Counted from the stretch's first letter, positions 27,049 to 36,553 are shown. The stretch: 64,000 bases of DNA from Glacieibacterium arshaanense (GCF_004681125.1 NZ_SIHO01000002.1:248001-312000), one strand, 5' to 3'. Numbers and translations are program-made. Notes: generated by a model from the letters alone, not told the origin.

Positions 27049-28263
27049 ATGGCCAGTGATCCGACTGCTACCGCAACCGCCGAACCCACCATCGTGCTGA
27101 CGCCGCCGACCCCCGTCGCGGTGGTCGCGCCCGGCAAGGCTGCCGGTCTGGTGCCGTTGAAGCCCGAACAAACGAGCAAGCTCGAGGCCAATGTCGCGGC
27201 CTATGTCGAGACGCTGGTGTCGAAGGACGCCAACTCGCCCGAGTTCGGTGCGGAAGTCGACCGACTGACCAATTTGGGTGCCGCCGAGATCAAGGAAGCC
27301 GCGGGCCACAGCAACCGCTTCCTCGACCGGCCGGTGCGCGCCATCGATTCGGACACCGGCATCGGCGCCAATCTGACCGAACTGCGCCGCACCATTGAGG
27401 ACCTCGACCCCGGCAAGCGCCAGGACATGTTCCAGCCGAAAAAGCTGTTCGGCATCATCCCGCGCGGCAGCAAGATCCGCCAGTATTTCGACGGCTACAA
27501 GTCGGCGCAGAGCCATATCTCGACGATCCTGACGCGTCTCGCCTCGGGCAAGGACGAGCTGCTCCACGACAATGCCGCCATCGACCAGGAACGCGCCAAT
27601 CTGTGGGCGACGATGGGCAAGCTCGAGCAGATGATCCACATCTCGAAGACGCTCGATACCGCGCTCGAAGCCAAGGCCGACGAGCTCGAATACAATGAGC
27701 CGGCGAAGGCAAAGGCGATCCGCGAAAGCGCGCTTTTCTACGTGCGCCAGCGTACCACCGACCTGCTGACGCAGATGGCGGTCAGCGTGCAGGGCTATCT
27801 GGCGCTCGACCTCGTCAAGAAGAACAACGTCGAACTGGTCAAGGGCGTCGACCGCGCTTCGACCACCACCGTGTCGGCGCTGCGCACCGCGGTCACCGTC
27901 GCGCAGGCGCTGACCAACCAACGCCTCGTGCTCGAACAGATCGGCGCGCTCAACAAGACCACCGCCGGCATGATCGATTCGACCGGCGACCTGCTCAAGA
28001 CGCAGACCGGCAAGATCCACGAGGCCGCTGCCAGCTCGACGATTCCGGTCGAGACGCTGCAGCGCGCGTTCCAGAACGTCTATGACACGATGGATGCGAT
28101 CGACACGTTCAAGCTCAAGGCGCTCGATTCGATGAAGACCACCATCGGCACGCTGTCGTCCGAAGTCGAAAAGAGCCGCGGCTATATCGCGCGGGCCGAA
28201 GGTGCCGCGACCGCCAAGGCGCTGCCCGCGTCCGAATCGCCGTTCACCGCGCTCGCCGGCTAA
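27049..28263 (+). CDS. telA: TelA-family toxic anion resistance protein
   Basis: This 404-residue, mainly helical protein of the TelA/YaaN family is linked to resistance to tellurite and other toxic anions and to cell-envelope stress. Family-like parts are LFGIIPRGSKIRQYFDGYKS, LHDNAAIDQERANLWATMG, ISKTLDTALEAKADELE and DLLKTQTGKIHEAAA near the C-terminus. There is no signal peptide or membrane segment. The ATG at 27049 is preceded by AAGGAG. The next gene starts 1 base after the stop and encodes a membrane protein, like the xpaC-yaaN pairing known in Bacillus. Confidence 0.9.
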   Translation: MASDPTATATAEPTIVLTPPTPVAVVAPGKAAGLVPLKPEQTSKLEANVAAYVETLVSKDANSPEFGAEVDRLTNLGAAEIKEAAGHSNRFLDRPVRAIDSDTGIGANLTELRRTIEDLDPGKRQDMFQPKKLFGIIPRGSKIRQYFDGYKSAQSHISTILTRLASGKDELLHDNAAIDQERANLWATMGKLEQMIHISKTLDTALEAKADELEYNEPAKAKAIRESALFYVRQRTTDLLTQMAVSVQGYLALDLVKKNNVELVKGVDRASTTTVSALRTAVTVAQALTNQRLVLEQIGALNKTTAGMIDSTGDLLKTQTGKIHEAAASSTIPVETLQRAFQNVYDTMDAIDTFKLKALDSMKTTIGTLSSEVEKSRGYIARAEGAATAKALPASESPFTALAG

Positions 28264-28264
28264 G

Positions 28265-28996
28265 ATGGCATTCGACGCGACCGAAGAGGCGCGCCGTCAG
28301 GACGCGCGCCGCCGCGCATTGCCGGTCGGCCCGGTGTCGCGCGCCGCGCAGGTGCAGGCGGCATCGCGGCGCCGCCAGCGCGCCATCCGCGATGCGGCAT
28401 CGAAGCTGACGCGGATGCTCATGCTGGTCGCTGCGGTGATCGTCGGCAGCATCGCCTGGGGTCTGGTTGCCGGCGGCATCGGCACGTCGGTGCTGCTCGC
28501 GATCATCATGGCGACCATCGGAGCTCTGGTGTTGCTCGGCATCTATCCGCGCCCGCCGGCGCCTGATGCGACAACCATCGTGCGCAGTGCCCCGGCGAAG
28601 CTGCCGGCAATGACCGACGCCTGGCTCGACCGCCGCCGCCGTGCACTGCCGGCACTTGCGGCGCCGCAGATCGATTCGATTTCGGCGCGGCTCGCGGTGC
28701 TCGAACCGCAGCTGGCAGCGCTGCCGGCGAATGATCCGGTGGCGGCCGATTTGAACCGCTTGCTCGGCCAGCATCTGCCCGAACTCGTTGACCGCTATAC
28801 CAAGGTGCCGGTGGCGCAGCGCAAGGTCGCGGCACCCGATGGCAGCAACATCGAAAAGCGGCTGATCGACGGACTCAATGTCGTCGACAGCGAGCTGGCG
28901 CGCGTCTCCGAACAACTGGCCGAAGGCGACCGCAACGCGTTCCTGATTCAGGGACGCTTCCTCGAAAGTCGCTACGGCAACGAAGAGATCAAATAG
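28265..28996 (+). CDS. Membrane protein, possible XpaC-like TelA partner
   Basis: This 243-residue protein has a basic N-terminus, two transmembrane segments (about residues 48-90) and a helical cytoplasmic C-terminal domain. That domain includes ISARLAVLEPQLAALP and LLGQHLPELVDRYTKVP, and an acidic end. The layout resembles XpaC-type proteins that accompany TelA, but sequence similarity is too weak for me to be sure. Adjacency (1 base) to telA suggests that it anchors TelA or works with it at the membrane. Confidence 0.6.
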   Translation: MAFDATEEARRQDARRRALPVGPVSRAAQVQAASRRRQRAIRDAASKLTRMLMLVAAVIVGSIAWGLVAGGIGTSVLLAIIMATIGALVLLGIYPRPPAPDATTIVRSAPAKLPAMTDAWLDRRRRALPALAAPQIDSISARLAVLEPQLAALPANDPVAADLNRLLGQHLPELVDRYTKVPVAQRKVAAPDGSNIEKRLIDGLNVVDSELARVSEQLAEGDRNAFLIQGRFLESRYGNEEIK

Positions 28997-29020
28997 ACGC
29001 CACCGCCGCCCGCCAGCCGA

Positions 29021-29069
29021 TTTGCGGAACGCAAAGAAATTCGCCTTTTGCAAACTTCGCTTTGCAAAA
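29021..29069. terminator. Two tandem hairpins after the telA operon
   Basis: TTTGCG-GAA-CGCAAA (29021-29035) and TTTTGCAAA-CTTCGC-TTTGCAAAA (29046-29069) are perfect short hairpins within the 244-base gap between the telA operon and the amidohydrolase gene. No long T-run follows. Transcription termination is likely but not certain. I see no gene in the rest of the gap. Confidence 0.5.
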
Positions 29070-29240
29070 TTCAACGCCAGCCCCGCCCTGTCCGACGCTG
29101 ATTCTGCGTGTCCATCTCGGGACTCATCCGCAGTCGCCACTTCACCAAATTTGGCACGGTTATTGCCTGACATTTGGTTGAATGGGTGCGGGTGACGGCG
29201 GCGGCTTGAGATCGCCGAGGCCCCCGTGGAGAGCTTTGGC

Positions 29241-31169
29241 ATGAAGGTGATCACCGCCGCCGCGATGGCACTGGCGAGTTTGGGTAGCGTGGCCAACGCC
29301 GCTGCGCCAACCGCAACGACCATCTATACCGGCGGCGACATCCTGACGATGGCAGGTACCAAACCGGCCTATGTCGAAGCGCTGGCCGTCGGCGGCGGCA
29401 AGATCGTCTATGCGGGTACACTCAAGGGGGCCCCGCGCGGCAAGTCGACGCGTGTCGTCAACCTCGGCGGGCACACGTTGCTGCCGGGCTTCATCGATAC
29501 CCACGGACATATGGTCTATTTCGGCAAGAATCTTGTTGATGCCGATTTGGTAGGCACCGTCGACGTCGCAGAGGTGCTGGCGCGTTTGAAGGTCCAGGCG
29601 GCCAAGACGCCTGCCGACGCCTGGATTGTCGGCTTCGGCTATTCGGCGATCAAGCTGCGTGAAGGCCGCACCCCGACGGCGGCAGAGCTCGACACTGTGG
29701 CGCCGGGCCGCCCGGTCTTGATCGTCGACAACTCGGGACACCTGGGTGCTGCCAACGCCGCAGCCTTTGCAGCAGCCGGCGTGACGGCAGCAACGCCCAA
29801 CCCCGAAGGCGGCGTGTTCGCACGTGACAGCGATGGCAAGTCGCTTGCCGGCCCGATGGAAGAAACCGCGCTCAACCTAGTGCGCGCCAAGCGCCCGCCC
29901 TTCACAGGCAAGCTTGCCGACGACGTCATCACTGGCGGCGCGCGGCTGTGGGCGAGCATGGGCCAGACCACCGCGCAGGATTGCGGACTCGGGCTGGGCA
30001 ATGATGACATCGCGATTGTCCGCAATGCCATCGACAAGAACCTGCTGCCCATCGACCTGTATGTCTGTGCCAAGGATTCGGTCACCGACGCGCTGCTCGC
30101 CTCGGCAAAGGATGTCGCGGACACCTACGCGCCGGCTTCGGCGAATGCGATGGTCAGCCGCCAGGATGAAATCTTCGACCAAGCCGGGGTCGCGCGCAGC
30201 AGTGCGCAACAGCTGCTCGCCGCCCGGCCGGATCTCGACAAGCGCTACATCAACCGCGTGCGGCTTGGCGGCATCAAGTTCTGGCTCGACGGCAGCCTCG
30301 ATACAGCGTGGTTTACCCAGCCGTTCACGGTCAACCCGCCCGGCAAGACTGGCAGCTACAGCGGCTACCGGCAGATCCCCGACGCCGTGCTCGACGCGGC
30401 ATTCGACCGCTTCTGGACGTCGAACCTGCAAATAAACATGCACATGAACGGCGATGCCGCCGCCGACCAGGCACTCAGCGCCATTGCCAAGGCGGTGGCG
30501 AAATATGGCATGCGCGACCACCGCCCGGTGTTCATCCACGCCACCGTGCTACGCCCCGACCAAATCGCAAAGATGCGCCAATACGGTGCGATACCGAGCT
30601 TCCTGACGCCGTCGATTGCCAAAGCCGGCGACCTCGCTGACAAACTGTGGGGTGCAGAACGCGCCGCGCACGCAGCCCCCGCCGAAACCTTCCGCCGTGC
30701 CGGCCTGCCGTTCACCTTTTCGCATGATGCGCCGGTGACGCCGTCGCCGTCGATCCTTGAAGTCGTCGATGCCGGGGTCAACCGCATCGCGGCGAGCGGC
30801 CGCGTGATCGGGCCTGATGAACGCGTGTCTCCCTATGACGGCCTGCGCGCCGTGACCAGCTTCGCGGCGTTCCAGATCAAGGAAGAAAAGACCAAGGGGA
30901 CGCTTGAAGTCGGCAAGCTTGCCGATCTGGTCATTCTCGAAAGCAACCCGCTCAAGGTAGCGCCGACGACGATCAAGTCGATCAAGGTTGTCGAGACAAT
31001 CAAGGAGGGCAAGACGGTCTATGTCGCCACTGGCCAGCAGGCAGCAGCGACGCAAGACAGCGAACTTGTGGACAATGACGATGCCCATACGCCGGCACCG
31101 TCGGCGCCGCTGTCACCGACGGCGCGGCAAACCCTGGGCATGCTGCAAGCCGCCGCACTGCGGCCCTGA
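29241..31169 (+). CDS. Secreted YtcJ-like amidohydrolase (amidohydrolase family 3)
   Basis: This 642-residue metal-dependent hydrolase has a signal peptide (KVITAAAMALASLGSVANA). Family marks are LLPGFIDTHGHM with the HxH metal ligands, GGIKFWLDGSLDTAWF, MHMNGDAAADQALSAI, FIHATVLRPDQI, FSHDAPVTPSPS and the C-terminal GKLADLVILESNPLKV. A Thr/Ala/Pro-rich tail of about 45 residues follows the domain. Exported members cleave amide or related bonds of unknown substrates. The ATG at 29241 has GGAGAG upstream; a GTG at 29226 is an alternative. It overlaps the next gene by one base. Confidence 0.9.
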   Translation: MKVITAAAMALASLGSVANAAAPTATTIYTGGDILTMAGTKPAYVEALAVGGGKIVYAGTLKGAPRGKSTRVVNLGGHTLLPGFIDTHGHMVYFGKNLVDADLVGTVDVAEVLARLKVQAAKTPADAWIVGFGYSAIKLREGRTPTAAELDTVAPGRPVLIVDNSGHLGAANAAAFAAAGVTAATPNPEGGVFARDSDGKSLAGPMEETALNLVRAKRPPFTGKLADDVITGGARLWASMGQTTAQDCGLGLGNDDIAIVRNAIDKNLLPIDLYVCAKDSVTDALLASAKDVADTYAPASANAMVSRQDEIFDQAGVARSSAQQLLAARPDLDKRYINRVRLGGIKFWLDGSLDTAWFTQPFTVNPPGKTGSYSGYRQIPDAVLDAAFDRFWTSNLQINMHMNGDAAADQALSAIAKAVAKYGMRDHRPVFIHATVLRPDQIAKMRQYGAIPSFLTPSIAKAGDLADKLWGAERAAHAAPAETFRRAGLPFTFSHDAPVTPSPSILEVVDAGVNRIAASGRVIGPDERVSPYDGLRAVTSFAAFQIKEEKTKGTLEVGKLADLVILESNPLKVAPTTIKSIKVVETIKEGKTVYVATGQQAAATQDSELVDNDDAHTPAPSAPLSPTARQTLGMLQAAALRP

Positions 31170-31684
31170 TGCGGGGCGCAGCGATACTGGCGCTGGCGAC
31201 AGTGCTCGCCGGTACCGGCGCCCGGGCACAGGCAGTGCCTGACGCGCAGGGGCCGCTGATCTTAGGGCTGCAGCGCCAATTCGCGGTGTTGGCCAAAACA
31301 GTTGCAGTGCCGGCTTCGAGCCCCGCTGGCACTCCGGGGGATGTGGCGGGCGCAAACCCGCCACATCTTCCCCCTCCCGCTAACGTCGGTGAGCCCGCAG
31401 CGCCCGCCATGTTCGACACCGGCGCGGCTGATGTCCTGTTCGGCCGGCGTGGCTTCGGCGTGAGGTCGGGCAGCATGCTGCCGTCGATGAAGCTGGCCAG
31501 CGTCGCGCCCGGCAGCACGGGTCGCAACCAGACGCTGTTTCGCAATGTATTGCTGACGGTGCAGCCGTGGTGGGTGCTCGGCACCGAAGTGACGTGGCGC
31601 AAGGCTGGCTACGCGCAGCCCGGTGGCGGGTCGCTGTCGAGCAGCGGCCCGGCGCTCAATCTGACCACCCGAATCCGTTTTTGA
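31169..31684 (+). CDS. Small exported protein, possible outer-membrane-type C-terminus
   Basis: This 171-residue protein has a signal peptide (RGAAILALATVLAGTGARAQ), a Pro/Ala-rich linker (about residues 45-80) and a C-terminal part ending in NLTTRIRF. A terminal Phe after alternating residues resembles the last strand of outer-membrane beta-barrels, but the protein is short. I do not recognise the family. The start overlaps the amidohydrolase stop (TGATG), and a second amidohydrolase gene follows 64 bases later, suggesting a shared role. Confidence 0.6.
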   Translation: MRGAAILALATVLAGTGARAQAVPDAQGPLILGLQRQFAVLAKTVAVPASSPAGTPGDVAGANPPHLPPPANVGEPAAPAMFDTGAADVLFGRRGFGVRSGSMLPSMKLASVAPGSTGRNQTLFRNVLLTVQPWWVLGTEVTWRKAGYAQPGGGSLSSSGPALNLTTRIRF

Positions 31685-31748
31685 TACCGCGCGACAGCGC
31701 GACAGGACCCGGTATATGGTGCCCGTCTGTTCGAAACGGGGGCTGGCC

Positions 31749-33395
31749 ATGAAGCGACTTTTAGCGATTCTTCTGCTGGGCGCGGTGCCTGCCGATGCCG
31801 CAACGCAGATCGTCAACGCCAATGGCTACACGCTGGATACAGCGGGCAAGCTGCAGCGCTTCGCGACGCTGCTGATCGACGATGACGGGCGGGTCAGCGC
31901 GACTTTGCCCAGGGGCGCGCCGCTGCCGCCGCTGGGGGCCGGTGACAAGCGCATCGATGTCCACACCCGCACGCTGCTGCCCGGTCTGATTGACGCGCAT
32001 GGCCATGTCGAACACCTCGGCGCGCAGGCGCTGGCGCTCGACCTGACGGCCACGCCGACGCTGGCGGCGGCGCAGGCGGCGCTCAAGGCCTATGCCGCGG
32101 CGAACCCGCAACGTGCTTGGCTGCAGGGCGGCGGCTGGAACCAGGAAATCTGGAAGCTTGGGCGCTTTCCGACGGCGGCTGAGCTCGACGCGGTGGTACC
32201 CGACCGGCCGGTGGCGCTGCGTCGCGTCGACGGCCATGCCATCTGGCTCAATTCGAAGGCGCTGGCGGCGGCGGGCATCACCGCCAAAACCGCCGATCCC
32301 GCCGGTGGCCGCATCGAACGCGGTGCGGCAGGCAACCCGACCGGCGTGCTTGTCGACGCTGCCACCGACCTTGTCGAGGCCGTCATCCCGCCGGCGACGC
32401 CTGCTGAAGACGACGCCGCGCTGGCTAAGGCGCTGTTCATCATGGCCTCGGTCGGGCTGACCGGGGTCGGCGATGCCGGCGTGTCGCAGGGCGGCTTCGC
32501 GCGGCTGCAGGCGTTCGACCGCGATGGCAAGCTGACCGCGCGCATCTACGCGATGGCCGGCGGCATGGAGGCGCTCGCCAAAATTGCACCGGACGGCCCG
32601 ATCAAATGGAGCGGTACCGACCGGCTGGCGCTGATGTCGGTCAAGCTTTACGCCGATGGTGCGCTCGGCTCGCGCGGCGCGGCACTGCTGGCGCCCTATA
32701 GCGATGCGCCGGGAAACAATGGGCTGCTTTTCAGCACGCAGGCGCAAATGGACGCCAACGTCGCCAGTGCGGCGGCGCGCGGTTTCCAGCCCAATGTCCA
32801 CGCCATTGGAGATGCCGCCAACGCGCAGGTGCTCGACAGCTTCGCGCGACTGACGCCGGCACAACGCGCCGCGCTGCGGCCGCGCATCGAACACGCGCAG
32901 GTGGTGGCGCTGCCCGACCTGTCGCGCTTCGCGTCGCTGAATGTCATCGCCAGCATGCAGCCGACGCACGCGACGTCGGACATGAACATGGCCGAGGCGC
33001 GCATCGGCGCCGAGCGCCTCAAGGGCGCCTATGCCTGGGCGACGCTGCTCAAGTCGGGCGCGCGCTATGCCGGCGGCTCGGACTTCCCGGTCGAATCGCC
33101 CAACCCGTTCTATGGGCTCCATGCGGCGGTGACCCGCCAAGGCGCCGACAATGCACCACCGGGCGGCTGGATCCCGGGCGAAAAGATGACCATCGAACAG
33201 GCGTTCGCGGCATTCACCACGGGGGCCGCCTATGCCAATTTCGAGGATAGCTTCGCGGGCACGCTGACGCCGGGCAAATGGGCCGATTTTATCATCATCG
33301 ACCGCGACATCTTCACCGGCCCGCCGGCGGCCATTCGTGGGACTTTGGTCGAGGAAACCTGGCTGGCAGGCAAGCCGGTGTTCTACCGCGACTAG
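31749..33395 (+). CDS. Second secreted YtcJ-like amidohydrolase
   Basis: This 548-residue amidohydrolase has a short signal peptide (KRLLAILLLGAVPADA). It shows LLPGLIDAHGHVEHLG with the HxH metal site, WNQEIWKLGRFPTAAELD, MSVKLYADGALGSRGA, PNVHAIGDAANAQVLD, GGSDFPVESPNPFYG and GKWADFIIIDRDIF. It is shorter than and clearly different from the amidohydrolase at 29241, so a recent duplication is unlikely. The ATG at 31749 follows a G-rich site. Substrate unknown. Confidence 0.9.
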   Translation: MKRLLAILLLGAVPADAATQIVNANGYTLDTAGKLQRFATLLIDDDGRVSATLPRGAPLPPLGAGDKRIDVHTRTLLPGLIDAHGHVEHLGAQALALDLTATPTLAAAQAALKAYAAANPQRAWLQGGGWNQEIWKLGRFPTAAELDAVVPDRPVALRRVDGHAIWLNSKALAAAGITAKTADPAGGRIERGAAGNPTGVLVDAATDLVEAVIPPATPAEDDAALAKALFIMASVGLTGVGDAGVSQGGFARLQAFDRDGKLTARIYAMAGGMEALAKIAPDGPIKWSGTDRLALMSVKLYADGALGSRGAALLAPYSDAPGNNGLLFSTQAQMDANVASAAARGFQPNVHAIGDAANAQVLDSFARLTPAQRAALRPRIEHAQVVALPDLSRFASLNVIASMQPTHATSDMNMAEARIGAERLKGAYAWATLLKSGARYAGGSDFPVESPNPFYGLHAAVTRQGADNAPPGGWIPGEKMTIEQAFAAFTTGAAYANFEDSFAGTLTPGKWADFIIIDRDIFTGPPAAIRGTLVEETWLAGKPVFYRD

Positions 33396-33455
33396 CTCTA
33401 GCGCAACGACCAACGCTGCGACATGATGCGGCGCACGCAACCGGGAGCTACCGCG

Positions 33456-35177
33456 ATGCCCGAAACCACTGACGCCTGGCCGCTGCGGTCGCTGCTGCTT
33501 GGCGTCATGGGCGCGCTGGTGGCGCTGGCGGTGCAGCAGCTTGTCGCGGTCGCGCCGGGCGGGCCGCCGGCCGGGAATGTCCAGCTAGCGCTGGCGACGT
33601 TGCTCGCGGTCAGCGGCGTGGCGTTTGGCTTTGTCATCGAGCGCACGCGGCTGCACTGGAGTGCGGCGTTCGCGGCCGCTGCCGGTACCGTCATCGCGGC
33701 GGTAGTCTATTGGAACGGCGGCTGGGGCTATTCCGACACCTGGCGGCTGGTCTGCGCAGCGCTGACGGTGGCGATTGCCGCGCCGCTGTTCCAGGCGTGG
33801 CGCGATGCGCGCGCGCCGGGTGCCGGGCGGTTCGCCATGGCCTATCCTGCCGTCCATGACCACGCCTGGACCAACGTGCTGCTGTTTCTGGCAGCGCTGC
33901 TGTTCGTCGGCATCGTCTGGTTGCTGATGTTCCTGCTGTCGGCGCTGTTCAACCTGATCGGCATCGATGCGCTCGAAAAGCTGCTGCGCAATGATCAGTT
34001 CGGCGCGGTGCTGGTCGGCGGTGCGTTCGGCGGTGCGGTCGGGTTGCTGCGCGACCGGTCGGCGGTGATCAGCACCTTGCAGCGCGTGGTGATGACGATC
34101 CTGTCGGTGCTGGCGCCGGTGCTCGCCGCCGGGCTGCTGCTGTTCCTGCTGGCGTTGCCGTTCACCGGCCTCGCGCCGCTGTGGCAGGCGACCAAATCGA
34201 CGACGCCGATCCTGCTCAGCTGCATCATCGGCGCGCTGCTGCTGATCAACGCCGTCATCGGCGACCGACCCGTGGATGTGTCGCGGCTGGCGCTGCTGCG
34301 CTGGTCGGCGGTCGTGCTGGCACTCGCGATGCTACCGCTGTCGGCCATTGCCGCGGTGTCGACGGGGCTGCGCATCAACCAGTACGGCCTTACCCCCGAC
34401 CGGCTATGGGCGCTGGTGTTCATCGCTTTCGCCAAGGCTTACGGGCTGGGCTATCTGCTGGCGCTGCTGCGCGCGCGCAGTGGCTGGCCGGTGCGGGTGC
34501 GCATCGCCAATCTGCGGCTGGCGGTAGGGCTGTGCGGGGTGGCGCTGCTGCTGTCGACACCGCTGGTCAACTTCGGCGCGATATCGACACGCGACCAGCT
34601 GGCGCGGCTGGCGAATGGCCGCACGCCGGCGGACAAGTTCGACTGGACGGCGCTGCGCTTCGATTTCGGTGCACCGGGTGAAGCGGCGGTGAAGCGGCTG
34701 GTGACCGAAGGCAAGACACCGGAAATCCGCGCGGCGGCGGCCGTGGCGGCGAAGGCCGACCGCAATGCGCGCTATGATGTGCAGCGCCAGCAGGTGGCGG
34801 CGATCGGTATCGAGGAGCGGTTAGTGATCAAGCCACAGACCGTGCCATTGCCCGCCTCGCTGCGGCAGTCGGTTTCGGACTATGCCGGCTGCACCAAGAC
34901 CGCGCGCTGCGTGCTGTTCTATGAACCCGGTGCGACCCGCGCGGTGCTGGTCGGCAGGCTTTGGGCGGGCGCCGAGCGGGTGGAAGCGCGGCTGTTGCGC
35001 GAATATGCTGGCGCATGGAACGAGACGACGGGCTTCCAATCTGAACCCGTGGCTGAGATTGACAAGCGCAATGCACAGCAGGCCGCGGCGCTTGCCGCGG
35101 GTCAGGTGGAGATCCGGACCGTGGAACGTCGGCAGGTGTTTGTGGGCGGTGAGCCGGTGGGGGAGCCGTTCGAGTGA
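33456..35177 (+). CDS. DUF4153 polytopic membrane protein
   Basis: This 573-residue protein has about eleven or twelve transmembrane segments in its first 380 residues and a soluble C-terminal region of about 180 residues. Conserved-looking parts are HDHAWTNVLLFLAALLFVGI, RINQYGLTPDRLWALV and FDWTALRFDFGAPGEAA, which fit the DUF4153 family. The function is unknown. The start at 33456 is chosen because GGGAG lies 8 bases upstream; the ATGs at 33423 and 33426 have no such site. Confidence 0.85.
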   Translation: MPETTDAWPLRSLLLGVMGALVALAVQQLVAVAPGGPPAGNVQLALATLLAVSGVAFGFVIERTRLHWSAAFAAAAGTVIAAVVYWNGGWGYSDTWRLVCAALTVAIAAPLFQAWRDARAPGAGRFAMAYPAVHDHAWTNVLLFLAALLFVGIVWLLMFLLSALFNLIGIDALEKLLRNDQFGAVLVGGAFGGAVGLLRDRSAVISTLQRVVMTILSVLAPVLAAGLLLFLLALPFTGLAPLWQATKSTTPILLSCIIGALLLINAVIGDRPVDVSRLALLRWSAVVLALAMLPLSAIAAVSTGLRINQYGLTPDRLWALVFIAFAKAYGLGYLLALLRARSGWPVRVRIANLRLAVGLCGVALLLSTPLVNFGAISTRDQLARLANGRTPADKFDWTALRFDFGAPGEAAVKRLVTEGKTPEIRAAAAVAAKADRNARYDVQRQQVAAIGIEERLVIKPQTVPLPASLRQSVSDYAGCTKTARCVLFYEPGATRAVLVGRLWAGAERVEARLLREYAGAWNETTGFQSEPVAEIDKRNAQQAAALAAGQVEIRTVERRQVFVGGEPVGEPFE

Positions 35178-35198
35178 GCGGGGGCAGGTAAGTTAGCG

Positions 35199-35315
35199 GC
35201 GCGGGCAAAGCCCGCGCGTCGGACGGGTTCGGGCGGGGTTTCCGCCCGCCCCGCCGGCCGGCCTGGGGCGAGTCTCGCCCTAAGTCCCAATTTGCCGTCG
35301 GCAAATTGGGACTTA
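35199..35315. repeat. Array of four different hairpins at a convergent junction
   Basis: Four inverted repeats follow each other: GCGCGGGC-AAA-GCCCGCGC (35199-35217), GGGCGG/CCGCCC (35231-35247), GGGCGAG-T-CTCGCCC (35266-35280), and a 17-base perfect dyad at 35281-35297/35299-35315. The last one includes the msrB stop codon. They fill the gap between the DUF4153 gene and msrB and probably end both transcripts. Confidence 0.8.
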
Positions 35316-35723
35316 GTTCTCGCCGCCCTGCGGCGTGAACGTCATCGCCACACCGTTCATGCAGTAGCGCTCCCCCGTAGGTGGCGGCCCGTCGGGGAAG
35401 ACATGGCCGAGGTGGCCGCCGCACTGGCTGCAATGCACTTCGGTTCGGACCATGCCGTGCGAGCGGTCGACGGTCAGCCCGACCGAGCCGGCGATCGGCG
35501 CGCCGAAACTGGGCCAGCCGGTGCCGCTTTCGAACTTGGTCGCGGTGGCGAACAGCGCGTTGCCGCAGCCGGCGCAGGCATAGCTGCCGTTGCGCTTTTC
35601 ATAGTTGAGCGCGCAGGTGCCGGGGCGCTCGGTGCCGTGGCCGCGCAGCACGGCGTACTGGTCGGGATCGAGCAGCGCGCGCCACTCGGCATCGGTTTTC
35701 TGGATCGGGAATGTTTCGCTCAT
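35313..35723 (-). CDS. msrB: Peptide-methionine (R)-S-oxide reductase
   Basis: MsrB repairs oxidised methionine (R-sulfoxide) in proteins. The protein is 136 residues. It has two CxxC zinc pairs (CAGC and CSQC), [20 protein letters not shown] and RYCMNGVAM with the catalytic Cys. There is no signal peptide, so it is cytoplasmic. The gene is monocistronic, flanked by divergent DUF427 and convergent DUF4153 genes. Confidence 0.97.
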   Translation of the reverse strand: MSETFPIQKTDAEWRALLDPDQYAVLRGHGTERPGTCALNYEKRNGSYACAGCGNALFATATKFESGTGWPSFGAPIAGSVGLTVDRSHGMVRTEVHCSQCGGHLGHVFPDGPPPTGERYCMNGVAMTFTPQGGEN

Positions 35724-35846
35724 GACGGGTCTTTCGGTCGGGTGGGCGCTACGGTTACAGCGTAAGCGAAATATCTTGCTGCGCGGTTTTCCGGCTTCGC
35801 TATCATGCGCGCCAGCCTGTCCCACCGCAACCCGCGAGTCTGTTTT

Positions 35847-36215
35847 GTGACCATCACCATCACGCCCAATCCAAACTATGTCCGCGTCAGTTTCGCCGGG
35901 CATGTCATCGCCGAAAGCATCCGCTCCTTGGTGCTTGTCGAAGGTGACTTGCCGCCGGTGGTCTATATCCCGCGCGCCGATGTCGACCTCGATCTGTGCG
36001 CACCGACCGGCCATGTCACGCACTGCCCGCACAAGGGCGACGCGGTGCATTTCAGCATCGTCATCCACGACCGCCGCGCCGAAAACGCGCTGTGGAGCTA
36101 CGAAAACCCGCTGCCCGAAGTCGCGGCGATTGCCGGGCATGTGGCGTTCTACCCCGACCGTGTCGACAGCATTGTCTCGGGCAAGCCTGACCTGCGCGGT
36201 GGGTCGCTGGCGTGA
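35847..36215 (+). CDS. DUF427 domain protein
   Basis: This 122-residue protein matches DUF427, a small beta-rich domain of unknown biochemical role. Its motifs are [44 protein letters not shown] and [22 protein letters not shown], including a conserved Cys-Pro-His-Lys-Gly. I place the start at GTG 35847, where similarity begins; an ATG at 35805 in frame is possible, and no clear ribosome site decides it. The stop overlaps the cytochrome gene start (GTGA), making it the first gene of a four-gene coupled operon. Confidence 0.85.
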   Translation: MTITITPNPNYVRVSFAGHVIAESIRSLVLVEGDLPPVVYIPRADVDLDLCAPTGHVTHCPHKGDAVHFSIVIHDRRAENALWSYENPLPEVAAIAGHVAFYPDRVDSIVSGKPDLRGGSLA

Positions 36216-36553
36216 GGGCCTTGTTATTGCTGGCACTGCTCGCGGGATGCTCGGCCCCCGCGCCGACGCCGGCCGAAAAGGCGGCGTTCGCCGCCAAGGC
36301 CATGCCCGGCGATGCCCGGCTGGCGGGGCTCTACACCCAGTCGTGCAAGACCTGCCATGCCGATCCCGCCACCGGTGCGCCGCTCGTTGGGGACGCAGAG
36401 GCTTGGGCACCGCGGCTGGCGCAGGGGCCCGACGTGCTGCTCGCCAGTGTCATTTCGGGCAAGAACGCGATGCCGGCGGGCGGCCAGTGCTTCGCCTGCA
36501 CGCCCGATGATTTCAAGGCGCTGACCAAGTTCATGAGCGAGGCACATCAATGA
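36212..36553 (+). CDS. Cytochrome c5-like lipoprotein
   Basis: This 113-residue periplasmic electron carrier has a lipoprotein signal with lipobox LLAG before Cys13. The haem-binding motif is C45-K-T-C48-H49, and an axial Met87 lies in KNAMPAGG. A second pair, Cys93 and Cys96 in QCFAC, matches the disulfide of cytochrome c5. The GTG start overlaps the DUF427 stop and the stop overlaps the next start (ATGA). It is the likely electron acceptor for the FAD oxidase encoded next. Confidence 0.88.
   Translation: MRALLLLALLAGCSAPAPTPAEKAAFAAKAMPGDARLAGLYTQSCKTCHADPATGAPLVGDAEAWAPRLAQGPDVLLASVISGKNAMPAGGQCFACTPDDFKALTKFMSEAHQ

Noticed and set aside
31761-33440. 559-codon open frame on the minus strand
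   Set aside because: It mirrors the second amidohydrolase gene, whose signal peptide and metal motifs are clear.
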